Program-made: the position numbers and the translations under genes
Shown: positions 34,376 through 43,431 of the stretch, piece by piece
How positions within the stretch are numbered: position 1 is the stretch's first letter
Layout of the letters: every line of letters starts with the position of its first letter
Assembly: GCF_042648805.1 (NCBI RefSeq)
Contig: NZ_JBHRXZ010000024.1
Location: 124,001 to 188,000, forward strand
Reading direction: 5' to 3'
DNA length: 64,000 nucleotides
DNA from: Azomonas tarimensis
Lineage (GTDB): Bacteria > Pseudomonadota > Gammaproteobacteria > Pseudomonadales > Pseudomonadaceae
Notes under the pieces: model-generated
Database searches by the model: none
Told to the model about the DNA's origin: nothing
What the model saw: only the letters and a program-made list of their open reading frames with translations

Positions 34376-34799
34376 CGTGCGCACCTGCCCGGAAGTCGTT
34401 GGTCAACACCAGTTGCAGTTTGGTCCTGATCGTCTCGACCTGCTCCGGACGATAGGGCGTGGCCGGCTGCTGACCCCATACCGGTCCGGGCCAGGCCGGA
34501 TCCTTCTTGTTCCGGACGATCACGTGCATGTGCAACTGACTGACCAGATTGCCCAGGGTCGCGACGTTCATCTTGTCGGCAACGAACACGTCCTTGAGCT
34601 GCTCCGCCAGGTCAGTGGTTTCCTGCCAGAGCTGCCGCTGGTCCTGCTTGCTCAGCTGGAACAGCTCGGTGACCTCCTCGCGACGGGGCACAAGAATGAA
34701 CCAGGGATAGTTGGCGTCGTTCATCAGCAGCAGCCGACACAGGGCGAAATCGCCGAGAACCAAAGTGTCCTGCTGAAGGCGCGGGTCGAGATTGAACAT
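34365..34799 (-). CDS. HIT-family nucleotide-binding protein
   Basis: This 144-residue HIT-fold protein has the triad region SQLHMHVIVR (88-97). The first histidine of the canonical HxHxH is Gln, as in the subgroup of HIT proteins I know from pseudomonads; the catalytic second and third histidines are kept. HIT proteins hydrolyse nucleoside phosphoramidates or dinucleotides. ATG 34799 chosen; the longer frame is non-homologous. It overlaps slyX. Confidence 0.87.
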   Translation of the reverse strand: MFNLDPRLQQDTLVLGDFALCRLLLMNDANYPWFILVPRREEVTELFQLSKQDQRQLWQETTDLAEQLKDVFVADKMNVATLGNLVSQLHMHVIVRNKKDPAWPGPVWGQQPATPYRPEQVETIRTKLQLVLTNDFRAGAHDEP

Positions 34800-35106
34800 C
34801 GTAGAGCTCCCGATATAGAGACATGCCAAGCATACCAAGCCTTCCGACAGCCTTCAGATCAACGCGGGCCTTATCACCGACCCCATACCCCTACCCTCGC
34901 CGCCCCTGTTCGACGATTTCAACGAGATTCGCCTGATCGCCGAGCATCCGCCCGAACTCCTCTGAGACAGGTTTCGCCAGCGCCCCGGCAGCCCGTGCCG
35001 AGCGCCCGGGCCGTGTTGTCTCCAGCCTGCCGGGCGCCCTGTACGAGGCATAACCTGAGCCGTACAATGCCGGCCATTCCACGTGCACAACCGGATCCCG
35101 CTGCCC
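34800..35106. other. Gap between the HIT gene and proS, with a short start-less open frame
   Basis: This divergent region should hold both promoters. On the plus strand 34819-34965 is an open frame of 48 codons with no usable start. It has coding-like high GC at third positions and ends FNEIRLIAEHPPELL before TGA. It may be the tail of a decayed gene. I see nothing else. Confidence 0.35.
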
Positions 35107-36822
35107 ATGCGCACCAGCCAGTACCTGCTCTCCACCCTGAAAGAAACGCCGTCCGACGCGGTCGTCATCAGCCATCAGCTGCTGCTGCGCGCGGGCATGA
35201 TCCGCAAGCTCGCATCCGGTCTCTACACCTGGCTGCCGATCGGCCTGCGCGCGCTCCGCAAGGCCGAAGCCATCGTGCGCGAGGAGATGGACAATGCCGG
35301 TGCGCTGGAAGTCCTGATGCCCGCTATCCAGCCTGCCGAACTGTGGCAGGAGTCGGGACGCTGGGAGCAATACGGTCCCGAGCTGTTGCGTCTGCATGAT
35401 CGCCACGACCGGGCATTCTGCGTCGGGCCGACCCACGAAGAAGTGATCACCGACCTGGCCCGTAGCGAGCTCAACAGCTATAAGCAGCTGCCGATCAACT
35501 TCTACCAGATCCAGACCAAGTTCCGTGACGAGATCCGCCCACGCTTCGGGCTGATGCGTGGACGGGAGTTCATCATGAAGGACGCTTATTCCTTCCATAT
35601 GACTCCCGAGTCGTTGCAGGAAACCTACGATCGCATGCACGAGGCCTACTGCCGGATCTTCACCCGCCTTGGGCTGGACTTCCGCCCGGTGCAGGCCGAC
35701 ACCGGCTCCATCGGCGGCACCGGCTCGCATGAGTTCCACGTGCTGGCCGAATCGGGCGAAGACGACATCGCCTTCAGTGACAGCTCCGACTACGCCGCCA
35801 ACATCGAAAAGGCCGAGGCCATCCCGCGGGAAACCGAGCGCGCCGCCGCCAGCGAAAGCATGCGCCTGGTCGATACGCCCGACGCCAAGACCATTGCCGA
35901 TCTGGTCGAGCAGTTCGGCCTGCCTATTGAAAAGACCATGAAGACGCTGGTGGTCAAGGGCGCCGAAGAGGGTCAACTGGTCGCTCTGCTGGTGCGCGGT
36001 GACCACGAACTGAACGAGATCAAGGCCGCCCAGCTGCCGCAGGTTGCCAGCCCCCTGGAGTTTGCCAGCGAAGCCCAGATCCAGACCGCGATCGGTGCGG
36101 GCTTCGGATCGCTCGGCCCGCTGAACCTGCCGCTGACCTGCGTGGCAGACCGTTCCGTGGCCTTCATGAGCGACTTCTGCATTGGCGCCAACGAAGACGG
36201 CAAGCACTATTTCGGCGTGAACTGGGAGCGCGACCTGCCGCTGCCGGAACTGGCCGATCTGCGCAACGTGGTTGCCGGCGACCCGAGCCCGGACGGCCAG
36301 GGCATTCTGGTCATCAAGCGCGGCATCGAGGTGGGACATATCTTCCAGCTCGGCACCAAGTACAGCCAGGCGCTGGACTGCAAGGTGCTCGGTGAAAACG
36401 GCAAGCCCTCCCACCTGATCATGGGCTGCTACGGCATCGGCGTCTCGCGGGTAGTGGCGGCTGCCATTGAGCAGAATTACGACGAGCGCGGCATTCTCTG
36501 GCCCGACGCCCTCGCGCCTTTCCAGATCGCCCTGGTGCCGATGAAGTACGAAAGCGAGGCCGTGCGCGAGGCCACCGACAAGCTTTATGCCGAGCTGACC
36601 GCCGCAGGCTACGAAGTCCTGCTTGACGACCGCGACAAGAAGACCAGTCCCGGCGTGAAGTTTGCGGATATGGAGCTGCTTGGCATACCCCACCGGATCG
36701 TCGTCGGTGATCGTGGCCTCAAGGAAGGCACGCTGGAATACAAGCATCGCCGGGCCGGGGAAACCGAAACGGTCGCCGCCGAGCAGATCCTTTTCTTCCT
36801 GCAATCGCGTGTCGCCCGGTAA
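35107..36822 (+). CDS. proS: Prolyl-tRNA synthetase, bacterial type with editing domain
   Basis: This 571-residue class II synthetase matches the gammaproteobacterial form. Motif 2 lies in KFRDEIRPRFGLMRGREF, the INS editing domain spans about 225-405 (SDYAANIEKAEA, HELNEIKAAQ), and motif 3 MGCYGIGVSR precedes the anticodon-binding domain. The start is ATG 35107 (MRTSQYLLSTLKETP); an in-frame ATG at 35083 is less likely. Confidence 0.98.
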   Translation: MRTSQYLLSTLKETPSDAVVISHQLLLRAGMIRKLASGLYTWLPIGLRALRKAEAIVREEMDNAGALEVLMPAIQPAELWQESGRWEQYGPELLRLHDRHDRAFCVGPTHEEVITDLARSELNSYKQLPINFYQIQTKFRDEIRPRFGLMRGREFIMKDAYSFHMTPESLQETYDRMHEAYCRIFTRLGLDFRPVQADTGSIGGTGSHEFHVLAESGEDDIAFSDSSDYAANIEKAEAIPRETERAAASESMRLVDTPDAKTIADLVEQFGLPIEKTMKTLVVKGAEEGQLVALLVRGDHELNEIKAAQLPQVASPLEFASEAQIQTAIGAGFGSLGPLNLPLTCVADRSVAFMSDFCIGANEDGKHYFGVNWERDLPLPELADLRNVVAGDPSPDGQGILVIKRGIEVGHIFQLGTKYSQALDCKVLGENGKPSHLIMGCYGIGVSRVVAAAIEQNYDERGILWPDALAPFQIALVPMKYESEAVREATDKLYAELTAAGYEVLLDDRDKKTSPGVKFADMELLGIPHRIVVGDRGLKEGTLEYKHRRAGETETVAAEQILFFLQSRVAR

Positions 36823-36832
36823 TTTCGCCATC

Positions 36833-37777
36833 ATGCCCGACCGCTCCATCGCCACTTCCAGCGCCCTGCTTTGCGGGGCGCTTTTCATTGCCGGGTGCGC
36901 CAACAGCCTGCCGCAACGCAGCGAGCACGAAACGCTCGCCGAGCGCAAGCTGATCGACTACAGCCTGCATTTCGATATCGGCGAACAGAGGGTGCTGGAG
37001 ATGCCACAACGTCGCATCCGCATCCGCGACCAGAAAGTCTTCGAGGTCACCGACGTCGAGGTGACGCGACGTTATGATCGCTTCACCCCTTATCAGCCTT
37101 GGCGCGAACTCTATGAAGCGCCGCTCGGCAGCCTGGCGATCGTCGCTGGCGTCGGCGCCAATCTGGCCAACGTGGTCGCCCTCGGCCAGTTGCCCGAAAG
37201 CGCGACCCGCGGCTGGATCAACTACGGCTTTGCTGGGGTCAACCCCTTCCTCAACGTCGAATCCAACCGCCGCTCGCAACAGCGTCTGGCCCACCGTCAT
37301 GAGCATCGAAGCGAACCCCGACTGGAATACCTCAGCCAACCCTGGTCCGAGCGCCTGGTAATGGTCGAAGCGGGTGAGGATCGCTATCCGTTGAGCACCG
37401 ACCGCAATGGCGTACTGCGCCTGAACCTGCTGGATGCGCCTTTTTCCGACCACGACTTCAACCACACCCGGACGATTCGCCTGGAGATCAGCGACCCTCG
37501 AGGCCAGGCCCATGCCGAGGCGACGCTGAATGTCAGCCGTGATCTGCGCCAGCGCCTCAGCGAAGCCCACGACCTGATTCTCGACGACCTGGAAGGTGAT
37601 GACGTTCGGCGCTGGGTGTATCGCGTCAAGCGACTCGAGGAGTTGAGCCTGGAAGAGGAAGCGAGCGGCCTCGAGCAGAGCCTCATCGAGCTGACCCGCA
37701 ATGATCCGGAGCTGCAGCAGGAGTTCGTCCATCAACTGCGCCTCAGCCGTCTGGCGGTGGCCCAGGGAAGCCAGTAA
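36833..37777 (+). CDS. Predicted lipoprotein of unknown function
   Basis: This 314-residue protein from ATG 36833, 10 bp after proS, has a signal peptide with lipobox FIAGC. I do not recognise the rest: a beta-rich segment (LIDYSLHFDIGEQRVLEMPQ), then a hydrophobic Gly/Ala stretch (SLAIVAGVGANLANVVAL, about 102-119), and an acidic, helical C-terminal third rich in Glu/Leu (RLEELSLEEEASGLEQS). The spacing suggests co-transcription with proS and with the following transglycosylase (4 bp gap). Confidence 0.75.
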   Translation: MPDRSIATSSALLCGALFIAGCANSLPQRSEHETLAERKLIDYSLHFDIGEQRVLEMPQRRIRIRDQKVFEVTDVEVTRRYDRFTPYQPWRELYEAPLGSLAIVAGVGANLANVVALGQLPESATRGWINYGFAGVNPFLNVESNRRSQQRLAHRHEHRSEPRLEYLSQPWSERLVMVEAGEDRYPLSTDRNGVLRLNLLDAPFSDHDFNHTRTIRLEISDPRGQAHAEATLNVSRDLRQRLSEAHDLILDDLEGDDVRRWVYRVKRLEELSLEEEASGLEQSLIELTRNDPELQQEFVHQLRLSRLAVAQGSQ

Positions 37778-37781
37778 GGCC

Positions 37782-38357
37782 ATGCGAGTCGCTGGCTGGC
37801 TGCTGCTCATGCTCAGTCTGGCGCTGAGCCTGCCGACAGGGGCGACATTGCGGCAGGCGCCGGAGCCAGAACTACGTTCGCTGCTGCAGCAAGCGGTGAG
37901 CGAGGCGGACAGTTTCGAGGATCGCTTCGATGCCGAAGTCTGGCTACTGGACATGTCGACGCGGCTGCGACGCTATGTACCGGACGATCTCGAGCGACTG
38001 ACCCTGCTGCGACTGGTCCATCGCGAGGCGCGCCGGGCCGAGCTCAGCCCACAGTTGGTACTGGCGCTGATTCACGCGGAAAGCCACTTCGATCGCTTCG
38101 CCATCTCCAGCGTCGGCGCCCAGGGCATGATGCAGGTGATGCCGTTCTGGAAGGCCGAACTGGGCCGCCCACAGGACAACCTCACCGATGTCGCCACAAA
38201 CCTGCGCTACGGCTGTACCATCCTCAGCTACTACCTCAAGCGCGAAAACGGCAACATGACCCGCGCCCTCGCCCGCTACAACGGCAGCCTGGGGCAGACA
38301 GGCTATCCGGCGAAGGTCATAGGTTTCTGGCAGGACCATTGGTACGTGCGCGACTGA
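37782..38357 (+). CDS. Lytic transglycosylase (SLT domain)
   Basis: This 191-residue protein has a signal peptide (about 1-22). The goose-lysozyme-like SLT domain (about 85-185) has catalytic Glu100 in LALIHAESHFD, followed by SSVGAQGMMQVMP and ALARYNGSLG. It cleaves peptidoglycan to anhydromuropeptides. It follows the lipoprotein gene by 4 bp and may work with it at the envelope. Confidence 0.9.
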   Translation: MRVAGWLLLMLSLALSLPTGATLRQAPEPELRSLLQQAVSEADSFEDRFDAEVWLLDMSTRLRRYVPDDLERLTLLRLVHREARRAELSPQLVLALIHAESHFDRFAISSVGAQGMMQVMPFWKAELGRPQDNLTDVATNLRYGCTILSYYLKRENGNMTRALARYNGSLGQTGYPAKVIGFWQDHWYVRD

Positions 38358-38376
38358 TAACGCCATGGGTGCGGAT

Positions 38377-38814
38377 TCAACGCAATGTCGCCAGCCGCTG
38401 CTCGATGGATGCGGCCGTCTGCTCGCCAACCAGGGTCGCACGAACCACGCCCTGCGGATCGACCAGGTAACTCGACGGCAGCACCGGTGGGCGATCTATC
38501 CCCAGCCGCTCGGCAGGATCCCTGGCAAGCACCCTGAAGCGGATGTCGAGGGCTTTGGCCGCCTCACCGAGAGCCTCGCCCTGCAAGGCGTCGAAGTTCA
38601 CCCCGAGCACCACCAGGTCGCTACGCGACTGCGCCAGGGCGTTGAGCTCTGGAATCTCCACGCGACAGGGTGCACACCATTCGGCCCAGTAGTTGATCAA
38701 TAGCCAGCGGCCCTCCAGGTCTGCTGAAGAAACCTCCTGCCCTGCCTGATCCGGCCCCCAGCTTTCGCTGCAACCTGCCAGCAACATGCCCAGCACCAGC
38801 CACCATGCCTTCAT
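38377..38814 (-). CDS. TlpA-like thioredoxin-fold lipoprotein
   Basis: This 145-residue protein has lipobox LLAGC (Cys15) and a TlpA/ResA-like thioredoxin domain with redox motif WCAPC (Cys47, Cys50) and cis-Pro in LPSSYLVDP. It probably reduces or oxidises disulfides in envelope proteins. The start overlaps the upstream yihY stop (ATGA), and it is convergent with the transglycosylase gene. Confidence 0.9.
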   Translation of the reverse strand: MKAWWLVLGMLLAGCSESWGPDQAGQEVSSADLEGRWLLINYWAEWCAPCRVEIPELNALAQSRSDLVVLGVNFDALQGEALGEAAKALDIRFRVLARDPAERLGIDRPPVLPSSYLVDPQGVVRATLVGEQTAASIEQRLATLR

Positions 38815-40076
38815 CCGGCCTCCTGCTCGCGGTTCAGCCAGCCCGCCAGGCTGGCCCCAAAGAGCCGATCACGTTCTTCCTGCCAGAGGTTCATGGCCTC
38901 TAGAAACGGCGGGTACCAACGTTCGCTGAATCGCTCCGGCAGCTGGCCCGCCCCCATGACCGGCCAGGGACTGCTGGCGAGAAGTTGCGACAGGCTGTAG
39001 CGACTCAGATCCCGGCTGAGAATCCAACCACCGGCATCGGTCCGGCAGGCCAGTTTCTCGCGCTCGAAGAAGGTGGTGATTTCGACCCACTCGTCATCGG
39101 GCAGCGGCAGCCCGGCACGCTGTACATCCTTAAGACGCACCGGCCGCCCTAGGAGCTGCGCATCGTGAAAGATCCGCAACAAGGTCAGCGCCACCAGCAG
39201 CCTGGGCACCTTGCGATGCCGCCACTCGTGGGACGATGACAATCCGCAGACCAGCTCGGCACCAAACAGCACGATAGTCCAGGACAGGTACACCCATAGC
39301 AGGAACAGCGGAACCGCGGCGAAGGCTCCGTAGATCAGCTCGTAGCTCGGGAAGAACAACACATACAGGCCGAACGCCCGGCGGGCCAGCTCCAGCAGTA
39401 CCGCCGTGAAGGCGCCGCCTACCATGGCATGCAGTATAGGCACCCGGGTGTTGGGCACGGCGGCATAGATCAGAGTAAAGGCCGCCACGTTGAGTGCCAG
39501 CGGCATGGTCTGCAGGACCAGCCCTGCGCCGACCAGCGCATCGGGCCCCGAGAGCAATGACAGCGAGGTGATGTAGGTTGTAGTCGCGAACCCGGCCCCC
39601 ATCAGCAACGGGCCCAGGCTGAGCACTGCCCAGTACAGCAGAAAGCTCGAGATGCCTCGACGCGGCTGGTGTACCCGCCAGATATTGTTGAAGGCCTTTT
39701 CAATGGTCAGCAGCATCAACAAGGCAGTCACCATCAGTACCCCAACCCCGACCCAGGTGAGCTGCCGCGCCTGACTGATGAAGCCGATCAGGTACTGCTG
39801 AATCGCCGCGCCGGTGGAGGGAATGAAATTACTGAAGATGTACTGCTCGATCTGCTCGCTGACACCCTGGAAGGCCGGGATGACCGAGAGCATCGCGAAG
39901 GTCACGGTGAGCATCGGCACCACCGCGAACAGAGTGGTGTAGGTCAAGGCCGCCGCACTGTTGAGGCCTTGGTCGACAATGAAGCGCTTGACCAGAAACC
40001 GGCAGAAAGACAGGTATCGATTGTTGAACAGTTGCATTACCACTCCCGCGACGCTCTGGCGCAAGCCGCTGATCAC
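38811..40076 (-). CDS. YihY/UPF0761 family inner membrane protein
   Basis: This 421-residue protein has about six membrane helices in the first 290 residues (YTTLFAVVPMLTVTFAML, LLLTIEKAFNNIWRV) and a cytoplasmic C-terminal region with winged-helix-like character. It belongs to the YihY/virulence factor BrkB family; function is unresolved. The start could be GTG 40076 or ATG 40037, as both have GGAG upstream. It is divergent from the ArsC-like gene. Confidence 0.87.
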   Translation of the reverse strand: MISGLRQSVAGVVMQLFNNRYLSFCRFLVKRFIVDQGLNSAAALTYTTLFAVVPMLTVTFAMLSVIPAFQGVSEQIEQYIFSNFIPSTGAAIQQYLIGFISQARQLTWVGVGVLMVTALLMLLTIEKAFNNIWRVHQPRRGISSFLLYWAVLSLGPLLMGAGFATTTYITSLSLLSGPDALVGAGLVLQTMPLALNVAAFTLIYAAVPNTRVPILHAMVGGAFTAVLLELARRAFGLYVLFFPSYELIYGAFAAVPLFLLWVYLSWTIVLFGAELVCGLSSSHEWRHRKVPRLLVALTLLRIFHDAQLLGRPVRLKDVQRAGLPLPDDEWVEITTFFEREKLACRTDAGGWILSRDLSRYSLSQLLASSPWPVMGAGQLPERFSERWYPPFLEAMNLWQEERDRLFGASLAGWLNREQEAG

Positions 40077-40130
40077 GCCGCCACGCTCCGGGTTAGAATA
40101 ACGGTCTATTCCGCAATGAAGCGACTACTA

Positions 40131-40484
40131 ATGACCGAGCTCAGGCTGTATCACAATCCGCGCTGTTCCAAATCCCGCGGGGCCCTCGACCTCCTGCAGG
40201 CGCGTGGCCTGCAACCGACGCTGGTCCGCTACCTGGAAACGCCACCGGATGCCGCCGAGCTCAAGGTCTTGCTGCAGGCGCTCGGCTTGCCCGCGCGGCA
40301 ACTGCTACGCACCGGTGAAGAGGAATACAAGCAGCTCAACCTGGCGGACGCCTCGCTGACCGACGAGCAGTTGATCGAGGCGATGGCATCTCATCCGCGA
40401 CTCATCGAGCGGCCCATCCTGGTGGCCGGCGACAAGGCAGTCATCGGGCGTCCACCGGAACGAGTGCTGGAGCTCCTGCCATGA
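40131..40484 (+). CDS. ArsC/Spx-family reductase-like protein
   Basis: This 117-residue thioredoxin-fold protein begins LRLYHNPRCSKSR with Cys12 in the CxxS-type active site of glutaredoxin-dependent arsenate reductases, and ends IGRPPERVLELL. Family members reduce arsenate or are YffB-like proteins of unknown substrate. No other ars gene is nearby, so an arsenic role is unproven. Its stop overlaps the wrbA start. Confidence 0.88.
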   Translation: MTELRLYHNPRCSKSRGALDLLQARGLQPTLVRYLETPPDAAELKVLLQALGLPARQLLRTGEEEYKQLNLADASLTDEQLIEAMASHPRLIERPILVAGDKAVIGRPPERVLELLP

Positions 40485-41086
40485 CCACGTCCTATGTTCT
40501 GGTGCTCTATTACAGCCGCCACGGTGCCACGGCGGAGATGGCCCGACAGGTGGCCCGCGGCGTCGAACTTGCCGGCATGGAGGCGCGCCTGCGTACCGTA
40601 CCGGCGGTCTCCAGCGAGTGCGAGGCGGTCGCCCCGAGCGTGCCCGCGACTGGGGCGGTCTATGTCACCACGGACGATCTGCGCCACTGTGCGGCGCTGG
40701 CACTGGGCAGCCCGACCCGCTTCGGCAACATGGCCGCACCGCTGAAGTACTTTCTCGACGGCACCAGCGACCTCTGGCTGACCGGCGAACTGGTGGGCAA
40801 GCCGGCCGGGGCCTTCACCAGTACGGCGAGCCTGCATGGCGGGCAGGAAAGCACGCTCTTGACCATGCTCGTGCCGCTGCTGCATCACGGCATGCTGGTG
40901 ATGGGCCTGTCCTACAGCGAGAGCGCGTTGCTGGAGACGCGAGGCGGGGGCACCCCTTACGGCCCCAGTCACCATGCCGGTCAGGATGGCAAGCGCCCCC
41001 TGGACGAGCACGAGATCGCCCTTTGCCGCGCCCTTGGCCAACGCCTGGCGCTTACCGCTTCACGCCTGGAGACTTCCCGTGGCTAG
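40481..41086 (+). CDS. wrbA: NAD(P)H:quinone oxidoreductase, WrbA type
   Basis: This 201-residue flavodoxin-fold enzyme has YYSRHGATAEMAR (FMN phosphate loop, about 10-22), GSPTRFGNMAAPLKYFLDG and FTSTASLHGGQESTLLTM, the WrbA signature set. It gives two-electron quinone reduction that avoids radical formation. The start overlaps the ArsC-like stop (ATGA), and DUF2069 follows with an 8-bp overlap. Confidence 0.92.
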   Translation: MTTSYVLVLYYSRHGATAEMARQVARGVELAGMEARLRTVPAVSSECEAVAPSVPATGAVYVTTDDLRHCAALALGSPTRFGNMAAPLKYFLDGTSDLWLTGELVGKPAGAFTSTASLHGGQESTLLTMLVPLLHHGMLVMGLSYSESALLETRGGGTPYGPSHHAGQDGKRPLDEHEIALCRALGQRLALTASRLETSRG

Positions 41087-41489
41087 AAAGCCGAAGCCCC
41101 TTCCTGCCCTCGAGTGGCTGAAGCCGCGCATGCTCGCCAGCCGCAGGGTCAGCCTGGTCGCCTTCGTGGCGCTTGCGGTGCTGATCCTTGCCTGGAACCT
41201 GTTCTTCGCCAACCTGCACGGCGCCCGCACCTGGGTTGTGGTGACGATTCAACTGGTGCCGCTGCTGCTGGTGGCGCCTGGCATGTTCACCGGCAGCCCG
41301 CGCGCGCACGCCTGGGCCTGTTTTATCGTCAACCTGTACTTCATCCAGGGTGTACTGGCAGCGACCGATCCGGCCCGATCGACCTACGGCTGGCTACTCG
41401 CGAGCCTGAGCGTCATCCTCTTCATCGCCGCCCTGCTCTACACCCGCTGGGCCTCGCAGTACGCGCGCAAGGCCGCCGGCGAAAGCTGA
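41079..41489 (+). CDS. DUF2069 inner membrane protein
   Basis: This 136-residue protein has four predicted membrane segments (VSLVAFVALAVLILAWNLFF, TIQLVPLLLVAPGMFTG, AWACFIVNLYFIQGVLAA, LLASLSVILFIAALLYTRW). The arrangement is that of DUF2069, a family of unknown function usually next to wrbA in gammaproteobacteria. The start is GTG 41079 inside wrbA. It is convergent with hda, 3 bp apart. Confidence 0.9.
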   Translation: MARKPKPLPALEWLKPRMLASRRVSLVAFVALAVLILAWNLFFANLHGARTWVVVTIQLVPLLLVAPGMFTGSPRAHAWACFIVNLYFIQGVLAATDPARSTYGWLLASLSVILFIAALLYTRWASQYARKAAGES

Positions 41490-41492
41490 GGC

Positions 41493-42197
41493 TCACCAGC
41501 CCAGGGTTTCCTTGAGAAAGGGAATGGTCAGCTTTCGCTGCGCCTGCAGCGAAGCCTGATCGAGACGATCGAGCAACTCGAACAGCCCGTTCATGCTGCG
41601 CACACCGCGACTGAGAATGAATCGCCCTACATCATCGGGCAGGCTCAGGCCACGGCGCGATGCGCGCAGCTGCAGCGCACGCAGCTTGTCTTCATCCGAC
41701 AGACCACGAAGCTGGAACACCAGCGAGAGGCTCATCCGCGACTTGAGGTCCGCCAGCTGGACGGCCAGCTCCCTGGGCGGCACACTCGCCGCCAGCAGCA
41801 GCCGCCGGCCACTGTCGCGCAGACGATTGAACAGGTGGAACAGCCCTTCTTCCCACGCCCGGTCGCCAGCCACTGCATCGAGGTCGTCGAGACAGACCAG
41901 CTCGCTCTGCTCCAGGGCGTCAAGAATGACCGGGCCATGTTCGGCGACCTCGGCGAGCGGCAGGTAGACCGCCAGTTCGCCACGCTCCTCCATGCGCAGG
42001 CAGGCCGCCTGCAACAGATGGCTGCGGCCAACCCCGTCGCGCCCCCACAGGTAGATCAGCTCGTCGGTCCAACCGGCTTCCGGCGAGCACAGGCGCTCCA
42101 CATAGCCCAGCGCGGCGGCGTTGGCGCCCGGATAGTAGTTGGCAAAAGTGGCGTCATCGCGCAGCCGCACGCCGAGAGGAAGCTGAATGGGTTTCAT
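41493..42197 (-). CDS. hda: DnaA-regulatory inactivator Hda
   Basis: This 234-residue AAA+ protein related to DnaA promotes ATP hydrolysis on DnaA when bound to the DNA clamp. It has the N-terminal clamp-binding motif QLPLGV (5-10) and a Walker A region WGRDGVGRSHLLQA, with Arg in place of Lys as is usual for Hda. The sensor II/C-terminal segment is AQRKLTIPFLKE. It lies downstream of the permease gene. Confidence 0.94.
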   Translation of the reverse strand: MKPIQLPLGVRLRDDATFANYYPGANAAALGYVERLCSPEAGWTDELIYLWGRDGVGRSHLLQAACLRMEERGELAVYLPLAEVAEHGPVILDALEQSELVCLDDLDAVAGDRAWEEGLFHLFNRLRDSGRRLLLAASVPPRELAVQLADLKSRMSLSLVFQLRGLSDEDKLRALQLRASRRGLSLPDDVGRFILSRGVRSMNGLFELLDRLDQASLQAQRKLTIPFLKETLGW

Positions 42198-42302
42198 GGG
42201 CGTCGGGAGACATCCGGCATCGCGAACGGGGCCGCGTGGAGGCTGGGAAGTCTATAGCCTTCCTCCGGGGGTGTCACGGACGTGCCCAGCGCCAGCCCGC
42301 AC

Positions 42303-43373
42303 TCATGCCCTGGGCGGCGAGTCGCCGTACAGCTCCGACAGCTTGTAGCTGTCATGAGCATGGCGCAGCAGCACCATGATCACCGCGGCGACGGGCAAGG
42401 CAAGCAGCACGCCGGTGAAACCGAACAGTTGCCCGCCGGCGAGAATCGCGAAGATCACCGCCACCGGATGCAGGCCGATGCGGTCCCCCACCAGCAGGGG
42501 CGTCAGCAGCATCCCTTCTAGCAGTTGCCCCACGCTAAAGACTGCGAGCACGCCCAGCAACGGATAGATATCGAATCCCGACTGGAACAAGGTGGCCGCC
42601 AGCGCCGCGGTGATACCCACCAGAAAGCCCATGTAGGGGACGATGCTGGCGAGGCCGGCAAGCACTCCGATGAGCAGGCCAAGCTGCAGCCCCACGAGCA
42701 TCAGGCCCGCTGCGTAAACCAGCGCCAGGGCCAGCATCACCAGCAGCTGACCGCGCAGGAAGGCACCCAGCACCTCGTGGCATTCGGTGGCCAGCAGAAC
42801 CACGTGGCCCTCGCGACGGCGCGGCAGCAGCGCGCGAAGCCGGGCGAGAATCAGGTCCCAGTCGCGCATCAGGTAGAACCCGACCACCGGCACCAGCAGC
42901 AGGTTGCCGACCCAGACAAGCAGGGCGAGGCCGGACCTGGTGGCATGACTGACCAGCACGCCGAGGATATCGGTTGTGCTGCCCAGGTGCCCGGCGACCG
43001 CGACACGCAACTGGTCGAAATGCCAGAAGCCCTCCTCCAGCCCGAAGCGCGCCTGGATCCAGGGCAGCGCGACAAGTTGCAGCCAGTCCAGGCCCTGTGG
43101 TGTGAGCTGATACAGGTAGCTCAGCTGGCGAACGAGCAGCGGTACCAGCACCAGCAACATGAGCAGGAACAGCAGGGCGAACAGCGCGAACACCAGCGCT
43201 ACGCCCCACGTCCGGGACATCCCCAGGCGCTCGAGCCGATCGACCAGCGGATCGCCGAGGTAGGCCAGCAACATGCCCACCAGAAAAGGCATCAGGATCG
43301 GCCTGAGCAGGTAGATGAGCCCGGCCAGCAGGACCAGACCGACCAGCCAGAGCCAGCGGTTAGCAGAGGACAT
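42303..43373 (-). CDS. AI-2E/PerM family permease, second copy
   Basis: This 356-residue protein has eight predicted membrane helices and the same layout as the product of 16038-17114, with YLGDPLVDRLERLGMSR near the N-terminus, PYMGFLVGITAAL, and LLVGDRIGLHPVAVIFAIL near the C-terminus. The family resemblance is clear but the two are divergent paralogues. The start is ATG 43373. It sits between DUF2066 upstream and hda downstream. Confidence 0.85.
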   Translation of the reverse strand: MSSANRWLWLVGLVLLAGLIYLLRPILMPFLVGMLLAYLGDPLVDRLERLGMSRTWGVALVFALFALLFLLMLLVLVPLLVRQLSYLYQLTPQGLDWLQLVALPWIQARFGLEEGFWHFDQLRVAVAGHLGSTTDILGVLVSHATRSGLALLVWVGNLLLVPVVGFYLMRDWDLILARLRALLPRRREGHVVLLATECHEVLGAFLRGQLLVMLALALVYAAGLMLVGLQLGLLIGVLAGLASIVPYMGFLVGITAALAATLFQSGFDIYPLLGVLAVFSVGQLLEGMLLTPLLVGDRIGLHPVAVIFAILAGGQLFGFTGVLLALPVAAVIMVLLRHAHDSYKLSELYGDSPPRA

Positions 43374-43431
43374 CAGGTCTCGACTCCCTTCGAAAATGAA
43401 TGCCGACCCTTTGCGCGTCGGCGGCAATGCC

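Noticed and set aside
34891..36948. 685-codon open frame opposite proS
   Set aside because: It is antisense to proS with no domain, no ribosome-binding site and no homology recognised.
40131..40484. Arsenic resistance locus
   Set aside because: Only an ArsC-fold protein is present, without arsR, arsB or arsH. Such proteins often have other roles.
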